A DNA stretch of 5,401 nucleotides from an uncultured Collinsella sp. (lineage in GTDB: Bacteria > Actinomycetota > Coriobacteriia > Coriobacteriales > Coriobacteriaceae): positions 1-5,401 of the forward strand of contig URNM01000120.1 of NCBI GenBank assembly GCA_900549185.1. Reading direction: 5' to 3'. Both the position numbers and the translations under genes were made by a program. The notes beneath the pieces are model-generated. The model saw only the letters and a program-made list of their open reading frames with translations, was not told the DNA's origin and did no database searches. Numbering within the stretch: the first letter of the stretch is position 1; the number at the start of each line of letters is the position of its first letter. Positions 1 through 5,401 of the stretch are shown here, one piece after another.

Positions 1-279
1 GCGCGGGGCGATGCGGTCGCGGGCGATGCTGGCCCAGGCGCAACCGGTGAGAATGGCATTGGTCAGGATGAGCATCACAAAGGCGAGCGGCTCGTTTTGG
101 GCAACGAGGCCCACAGCGCCCCAAATGGTCAAAAAGAGCTGGAACAGGCCAAAGGCGACGCTCCAGGCGAAGACGCCCTTGGTGACGGTGCCCGACTGAG
201 CGCGAATGGCCTTGGCCTCGCGCAAAACAAGGTAGACGGTCGCCGCAAGACCGACGAGCGAGATGGCGGCAGCGAACAT
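1..279 (-). CDS. Small multi-spanning membrane protein, C-terminus cut off by window edge
   Basis: I do not recognise this gene. Reading the minus strand from the ATG at 279-277 gives 93 open codons to the window edge, starting MFAAAISLVGLAATVYLVL and ending ..ASIARDRIAPR with no stop. Three hydrophobic stretches are visible: residues about 1-19, 36-58 and 63-85, separated by a basic loop (REAKAIRAQSGTVTK) and a short polar turn (QNEP). It is therefore probably an integral membrane protein with at least three spans. The start is supported by GAGGAG seven bases upstream. Frame continuity, the hydrophobic pattern and the good ribosome binding site make it more credible than the two plus-strand readings over the same bases, which are polar and lack a convincing ribosome binding site. 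It diverges from the nitroreductase gene. Function is unknown and the downstream part is missing. Confidence 0.75.
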   Translation of the reverse strand, partial: MFAAAISLVGLAATVYLVLREAKAIRAQSGTVTKGVFAWSVAFGLFQLFLTIWGAVGLVAQNEPLAFVMLILTNAILTGCAWASIARDRIAPR

Positions 280-286
280 GCTGAGA

Positions 287-292
287 CTCCTC
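287..292 (-). promoter_or_regulatory. Ribosome binding site of the minus-strand membrane protein
   Basis: On the minus strand the bases read GAGGAG, followed by seven bases (TCTCAGC) and the ATG at 279-277. This near-consensus Shine-Dalgarno sequence with ideal spacing fixes the start of the partial gene and its strand. Confidence 0.75.
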
Positions 293-481
293 ACAAACTT
301 AAAACCTACGAAAGCGGGGGTTTACCCGATTGTTACCTAAATATGCGCTGCATTTGCGGGCTGCGCACAACAACCAGCCATATTAACGCGCATGTGTGGC
401 GGTGTGGCTCAATGTGGTGGCGACCTGCGCGATAATGGACGGGAATTACACGGAAACGTAAAGGCTTCTTAAAGAAATGGC

Positions 482-487
482 GAGGGT
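482..487 (+). promoter_or_regulatory. Ribosome binding site of the nitroreductase gene
   Basis: GAGGGT lies six bases before the ATG at 494. It is only moderately close to consensus. A second ATG at 521 (codon 10) has a weaker AAGGCGG upstream, so the nine-residue longer start is preferred but not certain. Confidence 0.5.
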
Positions 488-493
488 AGGGCG

Positions 494-1366
494 ATGAACG
501 AGCAGGTTTGCAAGGCGGACATGGGCGGCGGCGGAGCTGCGGGCGTGGATACGTGCGGCTATCCGGTCGAGACTACGGGCAACACGGTGCTGGACATCTT
601 GGAGCGCCGTTCGTCCACGCGCGCTTTTGCGCGCGATGACAATGACCGTCCCGTGGCGGTGACCGACGAGCAGCGTGCAGCGATTCTGCATGCGGCGAGT
701 CGCGCGCCGTCGGCGGGCGCCATGATGATGTATTCCATCATCAGTATTCGCGAGCAGGCTACGCTCGATCGCTTGGCCGACCTGTGCGACCATCAGCCTA
801 TGATTGCCAAGGCACCCTGGGCACTAATATTTGTGGTCGATTATGCCAAGTGGATCGATCTGTTTGAGTATGTGGGCTGCTTTGAGCCCGAGTTTGTCGA
901 GCGCACGGGCAAGTCGCCCCGTCGTGCGCCGGGTCTGGGCGACTTTGCCATCGCGGCCCAGGACGCCGTGATCGCCGCGCAAAATGCCGTGGTCGCCGCC
1001 GAGGCCCTGGGGCTGGGAAGCTGCTACATCGGCGACATCGTCGAGAATGCCGAGGAAGTTGCCGAGCTGCTCGATCTGCCGCCCTATACCATGCCGCTGT
1101 CGATGCTCATCATTGGCACGCCCCGCAAGGAGCGCCCGGCGATCGCGCATCCCGTGGTGAACCTGGTGCACGAGGAGCGCTACTGCCGTGCGGACGACGC
1201 GACCATGGACGCGCAGGTGGCCGAGATGGACGCGATGTTTCGCCCGCACGCCCGCGAGGTGGGCGAGCGCGTGGTGGATATCTACACCCGCAAGCACACG
1301 AGCCCCTTTATGGCCGAAATGAGCCGTTCCATGGAGTGGTGGTTCAAAAACTGGCTCGGCAGGTAG
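494..1366 (+). CDS. Nitroreductase-family FMN oxidoreductase
   Basis: A 290-residue protein of the nitroreductase fold, cytoplasmic FMN-dependent enzymes that reduce nitroaromatics, quinones or related electrophiles with NAD(P)H. Family hallmarks visible: the N-terminal FMN-phosphate contact ERRSSTRAF (37-45), ASRAPSAGAMMMY (68-80) matching the family's A-P-S-x-x-x-Q/M-P-like FMN/dimer segment, the long helix plus GLGSCYIGDI turn (157-182), and IIGTPRKERP near residue 206-215, equivalent to the usual IGxPxxxxRP. The family is usually 180-250 residues; here about 30 extra N-terminal residues (a Gly-rich GGGGAAG run, with cysteines at 6 and 21) and a C-terminal tail of about 70 residues ending in an aromatic helix (MEWWFKNWL) extend it. 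The tail may cover the active site of the partner subunit as in NfsA/FRP-type enzymes, which is inference. The physiological substrate cannot be read from sequence. It appears to be a single-gene unit with a palindrome directly after its stop. Confidence 0.88.
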   Translation: MNEQVCKADMGGGGAAGVDTCGYPVETTGNTVLDILERRSSTRAFARDDNDRPVAVTDEQRAAILHAASRAPSAGAMMMYSIISIREQATLDRLADLCDHQPMIAKAPWALIFVVDYAKWIDLFEYVGCFEPEFVERTGKSPRRAPGLGDFAIAAQDAVIAAQNAVVAAEALGLGSCYIGDIVENAEEVAELLDLPPYTMPLSMLIIGTPRKERPAIAHPVVNLVHEERYCRADDATMDAQVAEMDAMFRPHAREVGERVVDIYTRKHTSPFMAEMSRSMEWWFKNWLGR

Positions 1367-1368
1367 CC

Positions 1369-1401
1369 AATGTGACAAAGGGACAGTCCCTTTGTCACAT
1401 T
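1369..1401. repeat. Perfect 33-base palindrome after the nitroreductase gene
   Basis: AATGTGACAAAGGGAC, one central A, then its exact reverse complement GTCCCTTTGTCACATT. The 16-base arms are perfect. It starts two bases after the nitroreductase stop codon. Neither strand carries a T-run after it, so it is not a classical rho-independent terminator, though the hairpin could protect the mRNA 3' end. Its core (ACAAAGG..GTCCC..TTTGT) reappears in the terminator at 3860, which suggests a dispersed REP-like hairpin family. Confidence 0.85.
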
Positions 1402-1462
1402 CCATATCGCCGCGGTGGCCTAAAGGCCGTATAAATGTTTATCTAGCTGGGAAAACGGTGCC

Positions 1463-1490
1463 GTGCAAGCGCAGGCCGATTGCCTATAAT
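1463..1490 (+). promoter_or_regulatory. Candidate kup promoter
   Basis: A perfect TATAAT -10 box at 1485-1490 with a weak -35 candidate GTGCAA (1463-1468, three of six matches) at 16-base spacing. A TG pair at 1481-1482 lies one base too far upstream for a canonical extended -10. Transcription would start near 1497 and leave a leader of about 29 bases, too short for a c-di-AMP (ydaO-type) riboswitch of the sort that controls some K+ transporter genes in Gram-positive bacteria. Confidence 0.6.
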
Positions 1491-1509
1491 CCCTTCGAAC
1501 ATTAAAGTT

Positions 1510-1516
1510 GGGAGGA
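1510..1516 (+). promoter_or_regulatory. Ribosome binding site deciding the kup start
   Basis: GGGAGGA lies about ten bases before ATG 1526. An in-frame TTG at 1508 would add six residues (MGGNRL), but that reading would put this ribosome binding site inside the coding region, so ATG 1526 is chosen. Confidence 0.75.
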
Positions 1517-1525
1517 AACCGGCTT

Positions 1526-3553
1526 ATGGAACAAAAGGCCAAGGAGGCAGCTTCGCACGCTGCGATTCCTGTGAGCATCTCGGCGATGCTCGTCACGCTG
1601 GGCGTGGTGTATGGCGATATCGGCACCAGCCCCATGTATGTAACTAAGGCGCTCGTTGCCGGCAATGGCGGCATCGGAAGCGTCACGCAGGAGTTCGTGC
1701 TCGGCGCGCTCTCCCTTGTCGTGTGGACGGTCACGCTGCTGACGACCGTCAAGTACGTGCTGATCTCGCTGCGCGCCGACAACCACGGCGAGGGCGGTAT
1801 CTTTGCCCTGTACAGCCTGGTCAAGCGTTGCGGCAAGTGGCTCATCATCCCCGCCATGCTGGGCGGCGCCGCGCTGCTTGCCGACGGCATCCTGACGCCT
1901 GCCGTTACCGTCACCACGGCCATCGAGGGTCTGCGCACCATCCCGGCAGTCCATGCTGTGTTGGGCGACGATCAGGGCCGCGTCGTGGCCATCACGCTTG
2001 CCATCATCATTGTGCTCTTCTTGGTGCAGCGTATCGGTACGGCCAAGATCGGCCGTGCCTTTGGCCCCATCATGACGCTGTGGTTTCTGTTCCTGGGCGG
2101 TACGGGTCTGTTCTTTGTCTTCCAGTACCCCGCGGTGCTGCTGTGCCTCAACCCGCTGCGCGGCATCGGCTTTCTGCTGAGCCCCAACAACCATGCAGGC
2201 ATCATGATTCTGGGCAGCTGCTTCCTCGCCACCACCGGTGCCGAGGCGCTCTACTCCGACATGGGCCATGTGGGCCGCGGCAACATTTACGCCACCTGGC
2301 CGTTCGTCAAGTGCTGCTTGCTGCTGTCCTATATGGGCCAGGGCGCTTGGCTTATCAACAACGCCGGCAACCCGGAGCTCATGGGTATCGCCGACCTCAA
2401 CCCCTTCTACCAGATGCTCGCCCCGGGTCTGCGTCCCTTTGCCGTCGGCCTTTCCACCGTCGCGGCCATCATTGCCTCGCAGGCGCTCATCACCGGCGCA
2501 TTCTCGCTGGTGTCCGAGGCCAGTCGCCTGGACCTCATGCCGCACATGCAGGTCTTCTATCCTGCCGAGACCAAGGGCCAGCTCTATATTCCCATGGTCA
2601 ACAACGTCATGCTTGTGGGCTGCGTCGTCGTGGTGCTGCTGTTCCAGAGCTCGGCGCACATGGAGGCCGCCTACGGCTTGGCGATTACCCTGACCATGAT
2701 GTGCACGACGCTGCTGCTCTTCTTCTACTTGCATGTTGATCGCGGCCTTAAGGTCGTCCCGTATATCTTCGTTGCGTTCTTCCTTATGCTCGAGGGCTTC
2801 TTCTTCGTGAGTTCGCTCACCAAGTTCTTCCACGGCGGCTACTTCACCATCCTTATGGCCATGCTCATCATGGGCGTTATGGTGTGCTGGTACAACGGCA
2901 CGGCGGTCGAGCGGCGTCAGTTTACGCTGCTGCCGCTGCGCAGCTATCTGCCGCAGCTCAAGCGCCTGCGCGACGACGATCGCTACGAGCCTATGAGCGA
3001 CAACATCGTGTACCTGACCAAGGACACCAATACCGACTACATCGACCGCGATATCGTCTACTCGATTCTGGACAAGCATCCCAAGCGCGCCCGCGCCTGG
3101 TGGTTCGTGAATGTCGAGACCATGGACGAGCCGCATACCTTTGCCTATTCGGTCGAGACATTTGGCACCGACTATGTTTTCCGCGTGCATCTGTACCTGG
3201 GCTACAAGGTTAACCAGCGCGTGAACGCCTACCTGCGCCAGGTTGTTCAGGATCTGGCCGCCACTGGCGAGCTGCCGCCGCAGATGCATGACTACTCGGT
3301 CTACAAGGATCCGGGCAACATCGGTACGTTCAAGTTCGTCATGATCCGCAAGCTCCTGGCGCCCGAGAGTGACGTGGAGCCGAGCGAGCGTACGGCCATC
3401 ACGCTCAAGTACATCATCCGCCGCTTTGCCGGTACGCCGGCGCGCTGGTATGGACTGGAGAACTCCAACGTGAGCTTTGAGTATGTGCCGCTGTTCACCA
3501 AGTTCAAGGCTGTGAACAAGATGCAGCGCCTGGCCCCCAACGAGCGTCCGTAG
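1526..3553 (+). CDS. kup: KUP-family potassium uptake protein
   Basis: A complete 675-residue KUP/HAK/KT (APC superfamily) transporter, which brings K+ into the cell, in bacteria generally by H+ symport, through the cytoplasmic membrane. Family signatures are plain: GVVYGDIGTSPMY (26-38, with the conserved Asp31 of the first span), RADNHGEGGIFALY (83-96), GAALLADGILTPA (114-126) followed by an AIEGL segment, ASQALITGAFSL (317-328), then QLYIPMVNNVML and AAYGLAITLTM. About twelve hydrophobic spans occupy the first ~455 residues; the remaining ~220 form the soluble C-terminal domain typical of KUP proteins. E. coli Kup is 622 residues, so this one is slightly longer but intact. It has its own promoter and no visible riboswitch. 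The small membrane protein gene follows after 61 bases, likely on the same transcript, and a KdpD-like kinase lies beyond the terminator, which fits a K+ homeostasis locus. Confidence 0.97.
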   Translation: MEQKAKEAASHAAIPVSISAMLVTLGVVYGDIGTSPMYVTKALVAGNGGIGSVTQEFVLGALSLVVWTVTLLTTVKYVLISLRADNHGEGGIFALYSLVKRCGKWLIIPAMLGGAALLADGILTPAVTVTTAIEGLRTIPAVHAVLGDDQGRVVAITLAIIIVLFLVQRIGTAKIGRAFGPIMTLWFLFLGGTGLFFVFQYPAVLLCLNPLRGIGFLLSPNNHAGIMILGSCFLATTGAEALYSDMGHVGRGNIYATWPFVKCCLLLSYMGQGAWLINNAGNPELMGIADLNPFYQMLAPGLRPFAVGLSTVAAIIASQALITGAFSLVSEASRLDLMPHMQVFYPAETKGQLYIPMVNNVMLVGCVVVVLLFQSSAHMEAAYGLAITLTMMCTTLLLFFYLHVDRGLKVVPYIFVAFFLMLEGFFFVSSLTKFFHGGYFTILMAMLIMGVMVCWYNGTAVERRQFTLLPLRSYLPQLKRLRDDDRYEPMSDNIVYLTKDTNTDYIDRDIVYSILDKHPKRARAWWFVNVETMDEPHTFAYSVETFGTDYVFRVHLYLGYKVNQRVNAYLRQVVQDLAATGELPPQMHDYSVYKDPGNIGTFKFVMIRKLLAPESDVEPSERTAITLKYIIRRFAGTPARWYGLENSNVSFEYVPLFTKFKAVNKMQRLAPNERP

Positions 3554-3602
3554 GCGTCGACAGGCTGCATAGAGTTGGTTTTCGATGGACAAGATTGAGA
3601 CC

Positions 3603-3609
3603 GAGGAGG
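3603..3609 (+). promoter_or_regulatory. Ribosome binding site deciding the start of the 64-aa protein
   Basis: GAGGAGG sits five bases before ATG 3615, a near-perfect Shine-Dalgarno sequence. The longer in-frame start at ATG 3585 has no comparable site, only a T-rich stretch, so the shorter 64-residue product is preferred. Confidence 0.75.
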
Positions 3610-3614
3610 CAAAC

Positions 3615-3809
3615 ATGGGTGCAAAGATGCTTGATGGCCGCGAGGTGGCTGCCGAGATGGTGCGTGAGGCACGCGCCGACGCCGCCGAAGATCGGTTCTT
3701 TACGAATCGTGCCAACATGGACATGGCCGATCGCGTGATTTCGATCGTGGCACTGGTATTTGGAGCGGTGTGCGTGTGCGCGCTGCTCGCGCACGTGCTG
3801 TTTGTCTAG
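3615..3809 (+). CDS. Small single-span membrane protein of unknown function
   Basis: I do not recognise a family. The 64-residue product has a charged, probably helical N-terminal half (residues 1-40, rich in Ala, Arg, Glu and Asp) and one hydrophobic span at the very C-terminus (about 41-63, VISIVALVFGAVCVCALLAHVLF) preceded by Arg40. The predicted form is an N-in, tail-anchored membrane protein. The start is fixed by GAGGAGG five bases upstream. It lies 61 bases after kup and ends about 50 bases before a strong terminator, so co-transcription with kup is likely. Residues 4-18 (KMLDGREVAAEMVRE) resemble the N-terminal LxDGKxxAxxIxxE segment of FolD enzymes, but nothing else of FolD is present. 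A role as an accessory subunit of Kup or of the neighbouring kinase is speculation; KdpF, a single-span peptide of about 30 residues in the Kdp pump, is a conceptual parallel only. Confidence 0.75.
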   Translation: MGAKMLDGREVAAEMVREARADAAEDRFFTNRANMDMADRVISIVALVFGAVCVCALLAHVLFV

Positions 3810-3859
3810 CGGCTGCCGGTCGTAGAAGGCTTTACACTTAGAACCACCACGAGGGAAAT

Positions 3860-3903
3860 CCACCACAAAGGTGCCTGTCCCCTTTGTGGTGGTTTTTGTT
3901 TTT
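3860..3903 (+). terminator. Rho-independent terminator after kup and the small membrane protein
   Basis: Arms CCACCACAAAGG (3860-3871) and CCTTTGTGGTGG (3881-3892) form a perfect 12-bp stem around a nine-base loop, followed directly by TTTTT G TTTTT (3893-3903). This is a strong plus-strand terminator; the minus strand has no T-run after it. An upstream copy of CCACCAC (3844-3850) could pair with GTGGTGG (3886-3892) in competition with the stem. The stem core resembles the palindrome at 1369-1401. Confidence 0.88.
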
Positions 3904-3913
3904 GAGAGAGGGG
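3904..3913 (+). promoter_or_regulatory. Purine-rich ribosome binding site region of the kinase gene
   Basis: GAGAGAGGGG begins immediately after the terminator T-tract and ends ten bases before ATG 3924. There is no room for a promoter between terminator and gene, so the kinase mRNA must either start upstream of the hairpin or come from read-through. Confidence 0.5.
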
Positions 3914-3923
3914 CGGGGCGCTG

Positions 3924-5377
3924 ATGGACGTCCGTGCGGACGGCGATATTGCCGATAACTTTTGGTGGCGGCGCACAACGCTGACGCGTCGCAGCCCTCT
4001 GTATGACGCCTGCGTATCGGTGGGGCTGCTGGTCGCGGCGACGATTGTGGGCGCGCTGCTCGACCATCCGGGTCTCGCGCCGAGCATCATGATCGTCTAT
4101 GTGCTTGCCGTGCAGCTGTGTGCCTTTTTCACCTGGAGCCGCCTGTATTGCCTGTTGAGCTCGGCTGCCGCCGCGGCGCTCTACAACTTCTTGTTTGTCG
4201 ATCCGCGCTACTTGCTGTCGTTTATCGACCGCGTCTATCCCGGCATGTTCTTCATCATGTTTGTGGTCTCGCTTGTGTCGAGCTCGATTGCGTTGGCCCT
4301 GCGCCGCGCCTTGGCACAGGCTGCCGCCAGCGACCGTCGCACGCATATGGTGCTCGAGACCAACCGCATGCTGCAGCGGTGCGCCGATCAGCAGCAGATT
4401 GTCCATGCTATGGCAACGCAGCTGGCGCGTCTTTCGGGCTGTCCGGTCGTGTGGTACAGCGCCGACGCCGAGGGCGATGACCTACTGCCGCGTGCGACAT
4501 ACACGGCCGTGGGCGATGCCGCGCCGGTGCATGAACTGGCGCCGCAGATGCCGCCGCAGCTCTCGGCGTCCGCCTATGTGGGAACGCCGCTTGATGCCAC
4601 CTATGGCGGCTCAGCGTTTTATGGCATCTACCTGACGGTTCGCACAGGCGACGGCTTCGCGCGCTCGGGCGACCCCGCCTCGGTGGTGGGCGTGCTGGCT
4701 ATCGTTGCCGCGCCCGACGTGCTGACGCACGAGGAGCGGATGCTGGCCGATGCCATCGTGAGCGAAGGCGAGCTGGCACTCGATCGCGCTCGCGCCATGG
4801 AGGCCCGCGAGGAGGCGGCGGTGCTCGCCAAAAACGAACAGCTGCGCGCCAATCTGCTGCGCTCCATCTCGCACGACCTGCGCACGCCGCTCACCAGCAT
4901 TTCGGGCAATGCCGATGTGCTGCTCGACCAGGGCTCGACTGGCACCGCCGAGCTCGATAGCCAGACGCGCCGCGGCCTGCTTCTATCCATTCGCTCGGAT
5001 GCGCTGTGGCTCAACGCCACCGTCGAGAACCTGCTCGCCATCACCAAGCTCGAGGGCGGCGGCATGCATCTGTCGACTACGCTCGAGCTCATGGATGATA
5101 TCGTCGAGGAGGCACTGCGCCACGTAAATCCGGCCGTGCGCGAGCACGACCTTAAGGTGGTGGCGTGCGATGAGCCGGCGCTCGTCAACGTCGATGCGCG
5201 TCTGATGGTGCAGCTGGTGGTCAATCTGGTGAACAACGCCATCACCTATACGCCCGCAGGCTCGCATATCGTGATTTCGATTGGCGTCGACGATGGGCAC
5301 GTGACGTGCTCGGTGGCCGATGACGGGCCGGGCATCGCACCCGAGGACCGCGAGCGGATCTTTGAGTCGTTCTACAC
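3924..5377 (+). CDS. KdpD-like sensor histidine kinase without N-terminal sensor region, 3' end missing
   Basis: A membrane sensor kinase, 484 genuine residues, cut by the contig end. Order: four hydrophobic spans (about 29-46, 53-70, 72-91, 104-126) with YNFLFVDPRYLLSF (87-100), the DUF4118 hallmark of KdpD; a GAF-like linker (about 140-290); HisKA with SISHDLRTPLTSI, phospho-acceptor His317; HATPase_c with N-box NLVNNAITYTP (Asn434, 437, 438) and G1 box DDGPG (466-470). The last part of the ATPase domain is lost. E. coli KdpD (about 900 residues) also has an N-terminal KdpD domain with a Walker motif and a USP domain. Both are absent here, and an in-frame TGA at 3903-3905 with no intervening start codon shows this is not a mis-called start. 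In the family this kinase phosphorylates KdpE; its place beside kup suggests K+ or turgor sensing, which is inference. A response regulator gene is expected just beyond the window. Confidence 0.9.
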
Positions 5378-5401
5378 CTGTCTCTTATACACATCTCCGA
5401 G
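5378..5401. other. Nextera (Tn5 mosaic end) sequencing adapter, not genomic DNA
   Basis: CTGTCTCTTATACACATCT (5378-5396) is the exact 19-base synthetic Tn5 mosaic end, followed by CCGAG, the start of the Nextera read adapter. It sits at the very end of the sequence and interrupts the conserved ATPase domain of the kinase, as read-through adapter left in an assembly would. Translation across it gives an artefactual TCLLYTSP tail. Base 5378 (C) could belong to either the genome or the adapter. Confidence 0.95.

Larger units (their letters stand above)
280..493. other. Divergent intergenic region with possible regulatory motifs
   Basis: This stretch separates two divergently read genes and should hold a promoter for each. 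It is more AT-rich than the genes around it. On the plus strand GATAAT (431-436) is a fair -10 box, but no good -35 lies 16-18 bases upstream. TGTGG occurs three times in close succession (395-399, 403-407, 413-417), just upstream of that box. A short palindrome, TTCTT-A-AAGAA (466-476), lies between the -10 candidate and the nitroreductase ribosome binding site. On the minus strand no convincing promoter was found. No coding region or RNA gene is seen here. Confidence 0.4.

Noticed and set aside
97..435. A 112-codon plus-strand frame at the left end
   Set aside because: It is a polar, featureless reading without a good ribosome binding site. The opposite strand has a strong one and a coherent membrane-protein pattern.
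824..1405. A 193-codon minus-strand frame opposite the nitroreductase
   Set aside because: Composition is His/Gly/Arg-rich shadow sequence and it overlaps a clear nitroreductase gene. Part of it lies in the palindrome.
1417..1428. GGCC-TAAA-GGCC mini-hairpin before kup
   Set aside because: Only four base pairs and no T-run; too weak to call a terminator or operator.
1402..1525. c-di-AMP (ydaO) riboswitch ahead of kup
   Set aside because: The leader downstream of the TATAAT box is only about 29 bases and the region shows no riboswitch-scale structure.
3585..3614. Longer start for the small membrane protein at ATG 3585
   Set aside because: It has no good ribosome binding site, and the GAGGAGG before ATG 3615 would then lie inside the gene.
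1502..3724. A 740-codon open frame on the minus strand covering all of kup
   Set aside because: It is rich in His, Gln, Arg and Asp, has no membrane span or recognisable domain, and has no convincing ribosome binding site. It is the usual antisense shadow of a high-GC gene, while the plus strand carries unmistakable KUP motifs.
5378..5396. Natural Tn5/IS50 insertion in the kinase gene
   Set aside because: The sequence is the engineered mosaic end, not a native IS50 end, and it is followed by adapter bases at the contig terminus.
1..5401. CRISPR arrays, tRNA or rRNA genes, phage or defence systems
   Set aside because: No regularly spaced repeats, cloverleaf, rRNA signature or defence-related protein motifs were seen on either strand.

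Overview
The window looks like a contig end from a high-GC Gram-positive gut actinobacterium, most likely a Coriobacteriia member such as Collinsella. This rests on the GC-rich codon use in every gene, strong GGAGG-type ribosome binding sites, and a KUP transporter and KdpD-type kinase of actinobacterial flavour. The taxonomic call is inference from style, not a database match.

Layout: a minus-strand gene for a small multi-spanning membrane protein starts at 279 and runs off the left edge. It diverges across about 214 bases from a plus-strand FMN nitroreductase-family gene (494-1366). Next comes a perfect 33-base palindrome (1369-1401) without a U-tract, then a promoter with a consensus TATAAT box (1485-1490) and the complete potassium transporter gene kup (1526-3553, 675 aa). 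A 64-aa single-span membrane protein follows (3615-3809), then a rho-independent terminator whose core resembles the first palindrome (3860-3903). Twenty bases later begins a KdpD-like sensor histidine kinase (from 3924). It has the DUF4118 membrane domain, a GAF-like linker, HisKA and part of HATPase_c, but no N-terminal KdpD/USP sensor region.

The kinase does not end naturally. The last 24 bases (5378-5401) are the synthetic Tn5 mosaic end plus the start of an Illumina Nextera adapter, so real genomic sequence stops at about 5377 and the final codons are artefact.

Functionally, 1526-5377 reads as a potassium-homeostasis locus: a constitutive-type K+ permease, a small membrane protein of unknown role, and a Kdp-type sensor kinase probably followed by a KdpE-like regulator beyond the contig end. 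The most interesting points are the pairing of Kup with a sensor-less KdpD kinase, the unexplained small membrane protein between them, the terminator-like hairpin almost touching the kinase ribosome binding site, and two hairpins sharing a core but with different, self-complementary flanks, which suggests a REP-like repeat family.
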